Shown in pieces: positions 34,405 to 45,345 of a DNA stretch of 64,000 nucleotides. The first letter of the stretch is position 1, and every line of letters begins with the position of its first letter. Position numbers and translations under genes: made by a program. This DNA is from Cephalotrichum gorgonifer (Eukaryota > Ascomycota > Sordariomycetes > Microascales > Microascaceae): the NCBI GenBank assembly GCA_900312665.1, contig ONZQ02000002.1, positions 3,001,863-3,065,862 of the forward strand. The letters are read 5' to 3'. The notes under the pieces are model-generated. The model was not told the origin of the DNA. It made no database searches and worked only from the letters and a program-made list of their open reading frames with translations.

Positions 34405-34879
34405 ATGCGCCTCACACCTTTCCTCCGCCTCGCGCAATCCCCCGCCCTCCTCGAATCCCTCACGATCCCCGCCCAGGCAGTCCCCGCCGCCAAGTCCGCC
34501 TCCAACCTACCCTACCTCGTCTCGCGGACGAAGTCCAACAGGATCCCCGTCTACATCCGCATAGGGGCCGGCGGCTCCAAGAAGACCACGCTGATCCAGC
34601 GCGTGGAGGGTGACAGGATGGCGCTGAGGGACGAGGTGAGGGAGGCTCTCGGGATGGGAGGCGCGGACGTGGTCGTCAACCCTACGACGGGGCACGTCGT
34701 TGTTAAGGTGCGTTGTGCTGGGCCTGCGTCTTGATGCCCACCCAATTTCTCCCTATGTTGAGGGAGAAGGGAGTGGGAGGAGTAGTTCGGGTGGCATGCG
34801 AGGCGAAAATGCTAACTGTTCTTCGTAGGGATCCCACGTCCCCAAGCTAACAGAGTGGCTCAAGAACAAGGGCTTCTAA
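34405..34879 (+). CDS. img2: Mitochondrial large-subunit ribosomal protein mL49 (Img2)
   Basis: I join exons 34405-34707 and 34829-34879 into 117 residues. mL49/Img2 is a component of the mitochondrial large ribosomal subunit and is needed for mitochondrial DNA maintenance in yeast. The core shows LPYLVSRTKSNRIPVYI, KKTTLIQRVEGDRMALRDEV and the closing GHVVVKGSHVPKLTEWLKNKGF, which is split by the intron. The N-terminus is rich in Arg, Leu, Ser and Ala, as expected for import into mitochondria. The intron (121 nt) has donor GTGCGT, branch GCTAAC and acceptor GTAG. Confidence 0.9.
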
Positions 34880-35815
34880 AGCTGGAAGCCAAAGAAAGGT
34901 GTGAGGTTCGCGGAAGGATCCGAGGAGGAACATGAGAGCCAGGCTGAAGGCAAGGTCGAACGGTCGACGGGTGCAACACACATCGACTCGGCCAGGTACA
35001 CACTTCGCCCGGGGCAGTCAAACGACAGATCTGTACGAGTATGAGTACGAGTATGAGTACAATAGCCAAGAGGAAAGAAGACAGCACAAAAAGCCCGCTA
35101 CTGTATCATACCACTGTATCATAATATTTCAATATTTTCCAATAGTACAAGATATCAACTATTTCACACGCTCCTCCGCGCCCAATTCATCCAACCAGCC
35201 AAAAAAAAATACCAAGGAAAAAAACAGGAAAGGCAGGGGAAGGGGGAAAGAATTTAAAAACACAAATAAGACAAAAAAATGATCCCCCCTAAAAGTCATG
35301 GTATCCGAATCAATATAAACGTCGTACACCCTCCCCCAACTTTCCACTTCGCCCGAGCAAACGAGACGTCAATTCGACAACTGCCAACAAGCGTCCCCCA
35401 GCTATATGAGACCGGCCTGAGCAGACATGGTAAGACCTGCAAAGTCCAGCTGCGGGGCCGAGGAAGTTAACCATGCATGTAAGCAAAGTCCCAGCTGGGC
35501 CGGATCCCGAGTTCAAACACGTAAACCACACTCAAGCCAGCCTGGGAAAGCATGCCAGAGCCCAGCTAGCCAGACAAAATGAGGTAATGCATTCGGTCCA
35601 GTCAAGAGGCCCTAACACGCCCCATACTCCCACATCCGCTTGCTCTCTAGCCCCCGCTGCCACCCGAAACAAGAAAAAACTGCCAGTCCCAACTCTAGAC
35701 GCCAGGCACTCAACGCCCACGATGAATCGCTAACACCGCCTAAAAGACAAAAGCACCCTTGATAGCCACACGCCCCGGGTAACACAACAGATATGCGTAG
35801 CACTCCTCGGCCCCC
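34880..35815. other. Convergent 3' flanks of img2 and swi1
   Basis: No gene is visible. A short GAGTAY-type tandem (GAGTATGAGTACGAGTATGA) lies near 35037-35060, and A-rich tracts lie around 35200-35280. Confidence 0.65.
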
Positions 35816-38800
35816 TTATGAGTCCATGTTCAAGAAGCTCAACAGCTGCTGCAACACCCCCTCACGAGTCCACTCCGGACTCGTCATCATCATAGCCGAG
35901 AGCACAGAGTCCGTCGGCGGCAGCGCCGCGGGGGGGATGGACTTCGGGTCGTTCGGGTCTCGCGACTTCTCGATCAGGCGCCGCAGGAGCGTCACCCCCA
36001 GCACCACCATGCACACAAGCGAGTCGTCCGGTCGCTGCTGCTGCCCACGCGCGTGTGGGTTCCTAGGTGGGTTATCGAACTGGCTGGCCCCCAATTGAAT
36101 CAGCCTATAGATCTTCTGCGACAGCCCATTGCCGCACGACAGCCACATCTTCACCACGCCCGAGTCGTAGCCCGGTGCGAGGGAGCTAAGGATCTCCGCT
36201 GCCAAGAGTCCCTGCATCACGAACGGCTTTCTCGCCTCGACGAGCGGGGGCAGCGGAGGGGGTCTGCCGTCGCGGGGCTGGTCGGGAACTGGAGATATGG
36301 CAAGCCCGAAGGCCCGCGTGAGTAGCTCGTAGGGTGCGGGGCTGTCGATGTCCGCGGCAAATATGGCCTTGTAATGCGACCTGTTGGGCTCATCGCGCGC
36401 GAGTATCTTTGCGAGCGAGTCCACGGCGTGTGGTAAATAAGGGTGGAGCGCCGGGTCATAGGATAGGAAATATATGCTGTCTTCGGAGATCATGGGACCG
36501 GGGGTAGGGGCGAAGGCGAGCAGGAACTGCAACAGACACATGGCCTGTTCGCGGCCGGTGATCTCAAGCGAGATGGATATGTTCGAGAGGAGCACGACGA
36601 CGTCCTTCATAAAGTCCAGTGTGTTCGCGTTGGTCCGGAGGAGCATCGTCCGCGTGCCGAGGTATCTAATCACGACACACAGGAACTTGATGACCTCCTC
36701 GTCCGCAAGGAGTACGTGGTTGTGGTTCTCCTCGGGAGGGAACGAGAGGTTCCTGAGGATCGTAGTGATGCACACTAGCCGGTCGACGGCCCGGTCGAGC
36801 TCGTAGTCGGGCGACCCCAGGACTGGCACTTCGCGGACCTGGAACTGTTCCACTTTGCAGGATCGGACGACGTCCTCGTAAGGTACCAAGAGAATCTCGT
36901 CAGAAACTTGGACCGTGTGCTCAGCGAGAAGCTCGACTTGTTCTTCCGCGCATTCGAGAAGGACATCGAGCAGGTCCTCGCAATGGTGGAGGATGATCTG
37001 GTGCTGCCTCATCGGCGAGCTCGTAACGGCCGCGAGGGTATCTAGGGCGAGTCTCACCTCCCCGTGAATGCCACTCTGGAGACTGCGGGACAGCGCTTGG
37101 ATGTCGATGAACCCAAGCTCGTCGATAGGGGGTACATCAGGCTTCACCATTGCGAGTTCGGATCCAAGCTTGTAGGCTGACTCGAGGTTAACCCCACCGT
37201 AAGTCGATTGTTGCCGCGAGCATGGTGTGTACTCGTCGGTCTGGGTCATCGACCGAGGGAAAGGCGCTGCCGCTACGGTGCCCTGAACAGGGCCTGTCGG
37301 GCCGTGGCCAGGAACAGCCATGCCAGGTTTTCCACCCGAAGGGGGCATGGGGAATTCGGGGGGGGCAGATCCGGGTTCCGGTCCACGCGACATGCTATTC
37401 CTGTTCTGGCCCTGTGCTTGGGCCTGGGCCTGGGCATGCGGCCCCGAAAAGCCATTAACGGTCGGCTGCTGCCCCGGGTGCATTGGCCTCCCCCCCTGTT
37501 GATGGGGGCTGGGTCCTACCATCGGCCCTTGGCCCTGTGCCATCATATTCTGCTGGCCGCCCGCGACCTGTTTCGTCGGAGTACTCGGGACTTGATTCGA
37601 GGCCAGGGTTTGGGGTTGCATTTGTTGTTGGTGAGGACCCTGGAGCTGCTGTTGGGATTGAGGGTGCTGCTGCGCCTGCTGCTGCTGTGGCTGCTGCTGT
37701 GGTTGTTGTGGCTGCTGTTGCGGCTGCGCCTGCTGCTGCTGCGCCTGCTGTTGCTGTTGCTGTTGCTGATGTTGCTGTTGTCCCATCTTGCGCTGGGCCA
37801 GCGCCTCCTCGAACTTCCAAAGGTTCCTATCATAAATCGTCTTCAACATCTGCGGCGCACCAGGCATCGCTCCGGGGTTAAAGCCGATGGCGACGGAAAC
37901 GTGAGCCCACGCGTTGGAAGCCGTAACGGCCTTGTATCCTCCCATCCCTTGTACCTGTTGGAAGAGCGCGTAGATATTGATGGGTTTGTCGGCAAGAGTC
38001 GGGTTGAGGTCCAATGGGAGGCCTTTGGAGTTCATAAAGCCCGTCAAGTTCTTCACGAAGGTTTGAGGGTCCATGCGAAGCGGCTGCCGCGGCTGCGGCC
38101 TCATCCCGGGCTGCTGCATCGGCTGGCCGTTGGCCATCTGCATTGGTGGTTTTTGCATCATGCCCCGTCCGGCCTGCATATTCTGCTGGTGCATCTGGGG
38201 ATTCATCTGCATGCTGGGAACGGCGGCCATGTTACCCATCGCCTGCATGTTCCCCTGCTGCTGCATCTGCCGCTGGAGCTGCATCTGGTACAGCTTCTGC
38301 TGCTCAGCTGGTGTTCGTGCTTGATGCATCTGTTGAGGGTGGAACATGGGGTTCGCCATCTGCCCCATCTGCCCCATCTGTTGCATATGGGCCATCTGTT
38401 GCTGGGTCATGCCTTGGGCCATTCCCATGGCAGCCATCTGCTGCTGAGTCATTTGTTGGCCCATCTGCTGAGGCATCATCTGCATTCCGCCCGGCATGTT
38501 ATTCGGACTATGGGGAGGGCGTGTGGGCGTCTGCATCGCTGCCATGTTGGGGTTGAAACCCTGCCCCATGTTCTGCATGTATTGACCAGGCTGTGGCGTG
38601 CTATGGTCGGAGGGCACCGGCGAGCCTTGCGGCGGGAACTGTTGCGTACTAGGGGAGAACGGATGGGGAGATGCCGTCGAGACGCGATGCGGGACGCTCC
38701 CGGGGCGGATTTGTTGGTTTGCGATCATGGGGGACGGAGACGCGTTGGAGGAGCCGTTCGGCTGGAGGTGGGCGTGTTGCGCCATCGGCTGTGCGGCACC

Positions 38801-39178
38801 CTGCATACCAGGGAAGGCGCCCTGTTGTGGTGTATCGGAGCGCGACGGCGGCAGCATGTTAGGGTTTTGTCGCGGTGACGCGGCGATTCCATCCTCGTGA
38901 GGTCGCGCACGCTTGGACGGGATGACGGAGTTGGTTTGGTAGGCGGGATTCTGATTTTGGTAGGTCGGGGAGGCATTTCGCATTGGGCCGTTCGACATTG
39001 CGGCCATCTGCTGCGCGTTCTGGAACTGTGGCGCCGGGTTGAACTGACCACCCGGGCTGGCCAGAAACGCGGCCGCGGGGTCCATCATGGCGCCGGATAA
39101 TGATGGGTCGCTCATGAGCGGAAAGGCGTTTCCATTGTGGCTCGGGGCAGCAGCGGATTCGTTCATCCAGGTGCTCAT
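35816..39178 (-). CDS. swi1: SWI/SNF complex subunit Swi1 with ARID domain and poly-Q tract
   Basis: This single-exon gene codes for 1120 residues from the start MSTWMNESAA. The frame is open a further 31 codons upstream, but those residues are unlike the family. Swi1 is the ARID subunit of the SWI/SNF chromatin remodeller. Residues 1 to about 365 are low-complexity, rich in Gln, Met, Pro and Asn. The ARID DNA-binding domain (about 373-460) contains FVKNLTGFMNSKGLPLDLNP, LFQQVQGMGGYKAV, WAHVSVAIGF and IYDRNLWKFEEAL. A glutamine-rich tract follows at about 461-515. The C-terminal half is the helical SWI1 core: RLVCITTILRNLSFPPEENH, LLSNISISLEITGREQAMCLLQFLL and KIYRLIQLGASQFDN. It ends LLSFLNMDS. 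The preceding 6 kb are gene-free. Confidence 0.92.
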   Translation of the reverse strand: MSTWMNESAAAPSHNGNAFPLMSDPSLSGAMMDPAAAFLASPGGQFNPAPQFQNAQQMAAMSNGPMRNASPTYQNQNPAYQTNSVIPSKRARPHEDGIAASPRQNPNMLPPSRSDTPQQGAFPGMQGAAQPMAQHAHLQPNGSSNASPSPMIANQQIRPGSVPHRVSTASPHPFSPSTQQFPPQGSPVPSDHSTPQPGQYMQNMGQGFNPNMAAMQTPTRPPHSPNNMPGGMQMMPQQMGQQMTQQQMAAMGMAQGMTQQQMAHMQQMGQMGQMANPMFHPQQMHQARTPAEQQKLYQMQLQRQMQQQGNMQAMGNMAAVPSMQMNPQMHQQNMQAGRGMMQKPPMQMANGQPMQQPGMRPQPRQPLRMDPQTFVKNLTGFMNSKGLPLDLNPTLADKPINIYALFQQVQGMGGYKAVTASNAWAHVSVAIGFNPGAMPGAPQMLKTIYDRNLWKFEEALAQRKMGQQQHQQQQQQQQAQQQQAQPQQQPQQPQQQPQQQQAQQHPQSQQQLQGPHQQQMQPQTLASNQVPSTPTKQVAGGQQNMMAQGQGPMVGPSPHQQGGRPMHPGQQPTVNGFSGPHAQAQAQAQGQNRNSMSRGPEPGSAPPEFPMPPSGGKPGMAVPGHGPTGPVQGTVAAAPFPRSMTQTDEYTPCSRQQSTYGGVNLESAYKLGSELAMVKPDVPPIDELGFIDIQALSRSLQSGIHGEVRLALDTLAAVTSSPMRQHQIILHHCEDLLDVLLECAEEQVELLAEHTVQVSDEILLVPYEDVVRSCKVEQFQVREVPVLGSPDYELDRAVDRLVCITTILRNLSFPPEENHNHVLLADEEVIKFLCVVIRYLGTRTMLLRTNANTLDFMKDVVVLLSNISISLEITGREQAMCLLQFLLAFAPTPGPMISEDSIYFLSYDPALHPYLPHAVDSLAKILARDEPNRSHYKAIFAADIDSPAPYELLTRAFGLAISPVPDQPRDGRPPPLPPLVEARKPFVMQGLLAAEILSSLAPGYDSGVVKMWLSCGNGLSQKIYRLIQLGASQFDNPPRNPHARGQQQRPDDSLVCMVVLGVTLLRRLIEKSRDPNDPKSIPPAALPPTDSVLSAMMMTSPEWTREGVLQQLLSFLNMDS
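37640..37795 (-). repeat. Trinucleotide CAG/CAA-type tract coding for poly-Gln in Swi1
   Basis: The plus strand shows dozens of CTG, TTG and CTGC units. On the coding strand they give a Gln-dominated run interrupted by His, Ala and Pro, directly after the ARID domain. Such tracts vary in length between strains. Confidence 0.9.
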
Positions 39179-42100
39179 GACTGTGATGGGACGCGGCGAC
39201 CCATGGGACGGGCAACTGTTTACGGGGATCAGCACGTCGCGCGTCCAAGAGCGCGATAGTACATTGAACAAGCTATGAATAAATAAAAAGGCAGGAGAAA
39301 CGATAGAGTATCGGACAAATTGATAGATGCAAAACAGATCGGATTCGCCGTTGTCGCGATGGAGATGGATGGGCAGGTCGCGTCACCCCAGCGGTGCTCT
39401 TTTTTTTCGGGACTTGGTTGGTGTTGGGAAAAAGGATAGGTGCGAGGAGTTGGCTTTGTGCGGAAAGACGTGGCTTTTTTTGGCAGGTGTTCGCCCTCAG
39501 TGGGTGGCTCTGTGGATTTCAGTGGGTTTGGGGGAGATGGAAGCGTCGCATCAGCGCTGAGAGGAGAGCCGAGGATTATTCTGCAGTGGGCGTCCGTCCC
39601 ACGACTCAGGAAGGCCGGCGCTACCAACCACTACAATAAAGCGCAGCACCTCTCACTACCGCCGACGCCGACGCTGACTCAACATTGGGTAGGACGAGTG
39701 TGTTCCATGGTAGAGAAGCAGGGACAAAAGTAACAAAGAGAAAGCAGCTCAGCTTAGCCAGCAAAGCAAAGCAAGTGGGAAAGAAACGGGCGGGTCGCTC
39801 CACCATCAGCTTAGCTGGACAGTAAGAGTGAGTGATTGGAGGTAACATCAAGCTCGAGTCTCCCGCAGCGGAACAGATCCATCCAACCGCTAGGTTAGGA
39901 TATGGATACCGCATCACGAGACACAAGATCAAACTTAAATGGACCCATTGCCGGCGCGGCGCGACGGCCGGGCCGGGGGGGGGAAGGGGGTGGGGAAGGA
40001 GGAGATGATGCAGCCGGACGGAGGGACAGACCAAAGGGTATGCGCTTGTGCTTGTGGGTGGCAACAGGCGCCAGCACGAGGCGAGAAACTGTTCTCGCAA
40101 ACCACCGGAGGGACAAGGCGGGCTGGCCGTCAGGCACGGGGCTGGAAACGGAAATCGAGCAAAGCAAGACCATACGCGAAAAGTATCGAATGGAAACCTT
40201 GACTTACCTAACGTGTCGCGCGTCTATTTTCGCTGCGCTGGCGAGCCCTGTCGGATGCGGATGCGGATGCGGACGCGGATGGGGGGATTGTGGGTGGAGG
40301 TGAGATTGAGGTGGGAAAAAGGGAGGGAAACACCGCGCTTAGATTGCGTCGTTTGTTCCAAGAGGCCAGAGAGAGAGACAGCCTTCTTTCGTTAAAGAGA
40401 GCGACTCCCGTCTACCGAGCTAAAAAGGGACGGATAAGAAAATTATCAGGCAGGAGAGAGGTCACTTTAGATGGTACAAAGGAGGCGTGCGATTTAATCA
40501 GACAAATGGCAGATGGGGGGGAGGGAGCGCGACTTGCTGCGACTCTGCGAATTGGCGGGTGGCCGATCTGAGTTTGGGGGGGTTTTCTGGTCTCTTCCTT
40601 CTTTCTGGGGGGAGCGGCGCAGTCTGTGAATTTTTCTCTTGCGACTTTCCCGCCAATGTTTCTCCCCCATCCCCTTTTCCTGACGAGGCAGAAATGTGGG
40701 CCAGTGGATCCTGGCTGAGCACGGCCAAGGCTTGCGATTGGCCCAACCATGTATCAGAACTGGGAAAATGCACGGGTGGGGCCCCTCCAATCAAATGGCG
40801 AAGCAGTCTGATGATTCAGCTAAGCGTCGACAGAGCCAATGAGCGCTAGGGGTTAGTGGACGGGCGGGTTTACAGCCGTAGTATGATAAGGAATTTGGTA
40901 CGATCAAGGCCAAGTCACTAACACGAGATGATCCGACCAACCCAGGAATAAGCACTTGCTTCGAAGAACGTCTCCAGGGCGGGGTGGGGTGTGGTAATGG
41001 GTCAGGGTCGTGTTGCGCTCTTCGTGTCGGCAGAGACATCATCCACCAGCACACGTGCACACAGTGTATGCCAAAAAAAAAAAAATGTGGCAGATGTTGT
41101 CCACAACGAACAAAAGAGAGCTGGACACGGAGGGCGGCTAGTTTCGAATGAGGGGCCAGCGACCGACTTGACGCTTGTCTTTCGATGGAGGAGTCACGGT
41201 TGTGCCAGCGGCCTGGATGGACTCGGATCAGCGGTACCCGCCCAATTGAACCACAGACGGCAGGGCAAACTCGTCCCTCGGAACTTTCGGCGATGTCGGG
41301 CAGGCTCCTCTCCACAGGCGACCTAACCCGATACCGTTGAATGCATGGGACGAGCCAAGTTCTGGACGAGGTAGCGAGCGGGTAGAGGCGGCTGCCAGCG
41401 CTGCGTCGACCGGACTCTCGCCGTGCCGCTGTACCTTCGAATGTTGGCAGGATGAGAGCGATAATCCCGGCACCTGTGTAACCAGCTTCGCCAACCTAGG
41501 TGCAAGGAGTCCCCGGGCAAACAGCAACAGCTCCTAAACGATTCCGGTTTGGCCTTGCCGTTTCCCAGCTCGTGAGTGAAACGAGGTCGCCTCGTTCCGC
41601 CCGTGAAAGGAGCACGCATCTGCCGATGGCATGATAGGCAGCTAGCCGTGACATCGCCTCGCTCTTCTTACACAATCCATCGCTCCTCCCAGGCTCTGGG
41701 CGTCTTGTCCTCCAGTGTGCAAGTGCCGATTGTCATTGGATCCACCGGGCAATATCTCATGCTCCAGTGCGATTGTACCCAGTGAAATTTGGGTGACAAT
41801 GCGGCGTGGCCACTTGTGTCGTCCACTAAGATGGCGGGTGCTGGGTGATCGGATGACCAGAGGGCGGGCCGCCCTGGCACCTCTAGCGGCGAAACGGGTC
41901 AAGTCGAGTGGAAGAGTAAAATGAAAGCCGGGAGAAATAGTCGGCAAACAAAAAATGAAAGGAAAAAGAATCCAGTAAAGAAATGTGTCGATCGTATGTC
42001 CCCTTGGTGACGTTGCCCTCTGCTCGTTTCGGGTTCTCGCTCACATCGTGTCAATTCGTCTCCTCCTGTTTCCCGACCCTGTTCCCCAGGGAGCCGGTCT

Positions 42101-42243
42101 GGTGTCCAAGTGTGTGTGGCATGGTGTGGTGGGTGGAGTCGGGTCTTGGCCCACCTCCCCGAAGAGCCAGCGAGTACACTGTTTCGGAGTGACCACCTGC
42201 ACGAAACGGGGGAAAGTTTGTGGGAAGAACACCAGGCCTGCGA

Positions 42244-42262
42244 CCCCCCCCCCCCCCCCCCC
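42244..42262 (+). repeat. Homopolymer run of 19 C
   Basis: An uninterrupted run of 19 cytosines lies in the gene-free region. Its length is likely to be poorly determined in the assembly. Confidence 0.9.
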
Positions 42263-44961
42263 TGCGTGATTGGGGGATGCCGAAAAGGACAGCGAGTTGA
42301 ATATTTTTGCGTCGCCGAACTCTCTCGTCAAAAGATGTGATCCGATTTCAAGTCTGTTTGTCGCTGGCAAACCAGTTTAGGTCCGGGACCCCCGTCCACA
42401 GCATGTTAGGGGGTGTTAACGTTTTGCCCGTAGCTGCCACGTTAACACTAACACCACATAGGGACCCGGGAGAGGGTGGGTGTATGGTGGGGGAGGAGCG
42501 ACCACAAGAAGAACCGAGCAACGACGACAAATTGACTCGTAGGGAAACGGTCAGAATGGGAAATAGAGAGGATAGGAGAAGGGGAAAGAGTTTGGGAAAA
42601 CGAAAAAACCCAGAGGAAAAAGGGTAAAAAAGCGAGCGGGGGTGGTGGCAGTAGGGTCATTTTATGTGAGATACGCAGATACCTAGACTGGGGCTCGCTC
42701 GACCCTTCCTTCCTTCCTGCCTGTCGGTCGCCCCGGCCGCTCTTGACTCCCCCTTCTTGTTCGTTTCCACAACACACGCCCGGCTCTCCCAGTCCGGGCA
42801 TTCGTTCCCCCAGTTCGTTCCTCAGTGACTCGTCTCTTTTTGTCACTTCGTCTCGGCTCTGTCTCGTCCCCTTCGCCGATGATCTTCTCTCCCAATCTCG
42901 TGTCTCGTTCCGCTTCTAGACTCGGTAATTGACTCGCCAAGTCATTGTCAAAAAATGCGTTTAGCCTTCATTCGGACTTACCGCTAATACGAGAGGGTTC
43001 GGTCCTAACCCAACCTATTCCTATTCTTATTCCTAAGCCAAATCGCTTCCCTGCCTGAGTACCTTTCGATTCCATCAGTTCGGGCTTTCTGTCCCGCTTC
43101 GCCAGCTCATTCCCACAAAACCTTGCTCTTGTCTTCCCCTCCCCATGTCACTAGTTGGTCGGCTGAGATTGTGTTACTCTCTTCCATCCTCTCTCTCTCT
43201 CTTTGTTCCCCACAGTCTGGTCGATCGATCCCCGGGCATTCCCCTTCCCGGACCCTCTCACCTCTCCGGTTCATCCAAGTCCTCTGCCTCTTCTTTTCTT
43301 CGGCCATTTGTGAACCTGGCCGCTTGCATTTCACCGTTTGAAGGTGGGGGCATCGGGGCGCCGAATCTAGAAAGGCGCTAATCCTCGAGGAGACAAGGTG
43401 GGAGACGCCGAGGATTCCAATTCCACGACGTGACGACCTTGCATGGAGGGCGTACTTGTACAGCGAGACCCCCGGCGCCAGTTTCCACCATTGCCCTCCC
43501 CATTCCTACCCATGTGTCCTAGTGTGAAGGATGTGCACTGTACTACGGTAGCAAGGCGCCATTTTTCTTCCAAGCCTAGATCGTGGGTTTTTTGTACACA
43601 AAGTCGGGACGTGCGAGATCGAATAACTTCATGGGCTAGCTGGCTGGCTGGCTGAATGGGTTATTACTCGTAGTACTACTCTGTACAAGTAGGTAGATAT
43701 GTAGAGTCTGCGGGAAGCGGGAAGGGAAGGCCCGTGGCGCGGGTCATTTGTCTCGGGCACCAAAGCCGCATCCTCCCCTTCCCCGTTCCCCGCCTTCTGC
43801 ACTATCGCTCCCATGCCTTTCCTTACAAGTCATATTAATGCCAACCACCCTCGAAAAGAAAAGCAACGGGTATGGTACCGTGGACGGTCGCTCAGGACGA
43901 GAGAGATGGATACAGGTAATACAAGTGACATGAGGTAAGTTCCAGGGTCGCCGTGATACATTTGTCGCTGACTCAACTGCAATGAGACTCCACCTGACAT
44001 ATGATCGCCTCAACGCCCTCGAGAATGATGTGTGTTCACCCACCAGATTCGTGCTCTTAATTATACGCACTCCACTATTACGGAGTATATCCAGATATGA
44101 CATGACGCGAATGAGACATGGTTGTTCTTCACTCAGCCCCTCCTCCGCAACGCCCAGCTCATGATGGTGGATCTTTTCCTTATCGCACTCTCCTTGCAGG
44201 TTATGAGGCACTGCTTTGTTTGCATCTTGACGACGAAGTGATGCCAGTAATCCCCGCTCCAAGCTATCGGCAGGTGGCCGCTTCTGGATGGGGCGGCCCT
44301 GGCCAGTCTCACCTCGGGGTGCTACTCATAAGGGAAGACAGCAAGGGAGTCGCCCCGCGAACATCCCTCCGCATTTCGCCTGTCCTTTTGTTTCGCCTTC
44401 ATTTTCGTCTTGTTCTTGTCGACACTCACACAGGAACCATAGCTCCCTCTGTTTCACAATATCCAACCCTGGCCCAGTCCCCCGTCCCGCCCTCCTGAGT
44501 CCCTGCCCAACCGGCTGCATCCACGACGATCTTGCCTTCGCATGCCAAAGCCTTCTTCAGCCTAGCCTAATCCGTCCCAGCCATGTGGAGGGAGAGTGGG
44601 GCAGGCCCCGGTGTATCGAAGGTTGGAAAATCTATTCTGTGCCGTTGCCAAGGGTTTCCGTATTGTGATTCCCCCCTCAGCTGGGCCCCAGCTGCACCTT
44701 CCCTCCAATCAGGGCTTCGTCCTCACCAGGGGGGTTTTCCCTCATATTCGAGTACCTCCACCCCAGTCTAATATGTCAGTACCGATGCCTCTTTAGCATT
44801 GATTCATCTCTAATGTTCCTTCAATTCTTTTCTTGGAAGGGTTGGAGAGCTCGAATGAATCAAGACGGAGTCAATAATCATTTCTATATATTTAATGGTT
44901 GCCAAAATAAAAAAAGAATAAAAAAGAAAGGGGGGGTTTCTAGAGGGAGCATCTGTAAGCT

Positions 44962-45033
44962 GGCAACTGAGGTCTTGATATTGACCTACGGCCAAGCTGG
45001 CATAGGAGGCGCTACCAGCTCAACTACAGTTGT
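44962..45033 (-). ncRNA. tRNA-like fold, probably a tRNA pseudogene or tRNA-derived remnant
   Basis: Read on the minus strand, these 72 bases show an acceptor-like stem (ACAACTG with CAGTTGC, six pairs and one end mismatch) and a perfect match to the box A consensus (TAGTTGAGCTGG). A perfect five-pair T stem (AGGTC with GACCT) closes an eight-base loop with a weak box B. The D stem pairs poorly, and I cannot draw a normal anticodon stem. It is therefore not a working standard tRNA gene. No 3' T-run suited to Pol III is obvious. Confidence 0.3.
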
Positions 45034-45187
45034 CAGGCGATACATTGCTTATAACGTAACTTGGGCTAAAGCATTTTGTCTTCGACGATTCACTTGACTA
45101 ACATAGCAACTAAACCTATATCTTTGGAGAGTTTAGCAGTGACTCTGATACAAGGGAGCACACTACTCGCACGTATAGCGTGATGGC

Positions 45188-45206
45188 TATATATATATAT
45201 ATATAT
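45188..45206 (+). repeat. TA microsatellite
   Basis: A run of alternating T and A about 19 bases long lies in the AT-rich 3' flank of the HET-domain gene. Confidence 0.9.
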
Positions 45207-45345
45207 GTAGGTACGGTGTAGACTGCTTCTGCCTATTTAGGTGCCCATATGATGAGCTATGTGAAAGGTTATAGATCCTGGAGTGCTAGGAATATATAAC
45301 GATTAAGTATTGGGGTTTGCAAACACTGTTACAGGTATGAGGCTC

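Larger units (their letters stand above)
39179..45345. other. Gene-free region of about 6.2 kb upstream of swi1
   Basis: I find no supportable coding gene on either strand. All open frames are short, overlap in several frames and carry no recognisable motif. The stretch is GC-rich with many CT-rich, GA-rich and homopolymer tracts, unlike the AT-rich decay at 2.4-4.9 kb. Its last about 500 bases become AT-rich. It may be a long regulatory region or 5' leader of swi1, or carry non-coding transcripts. Confidence 0.55.

Noticed and set aside
37208..38878. Plus-strand frame of 556 codons rich in Leu, Arg and His
   Set aside because: It is the antisense of swi1. The Leu runs are the reverse of the Gln tract.
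42241..42263. Poly-C run considered as a telomere- or G-quadruplex-type element
   Set aside because: It is a simple homopolymer with no repeat unit of telomere type and no partner tract nearby.
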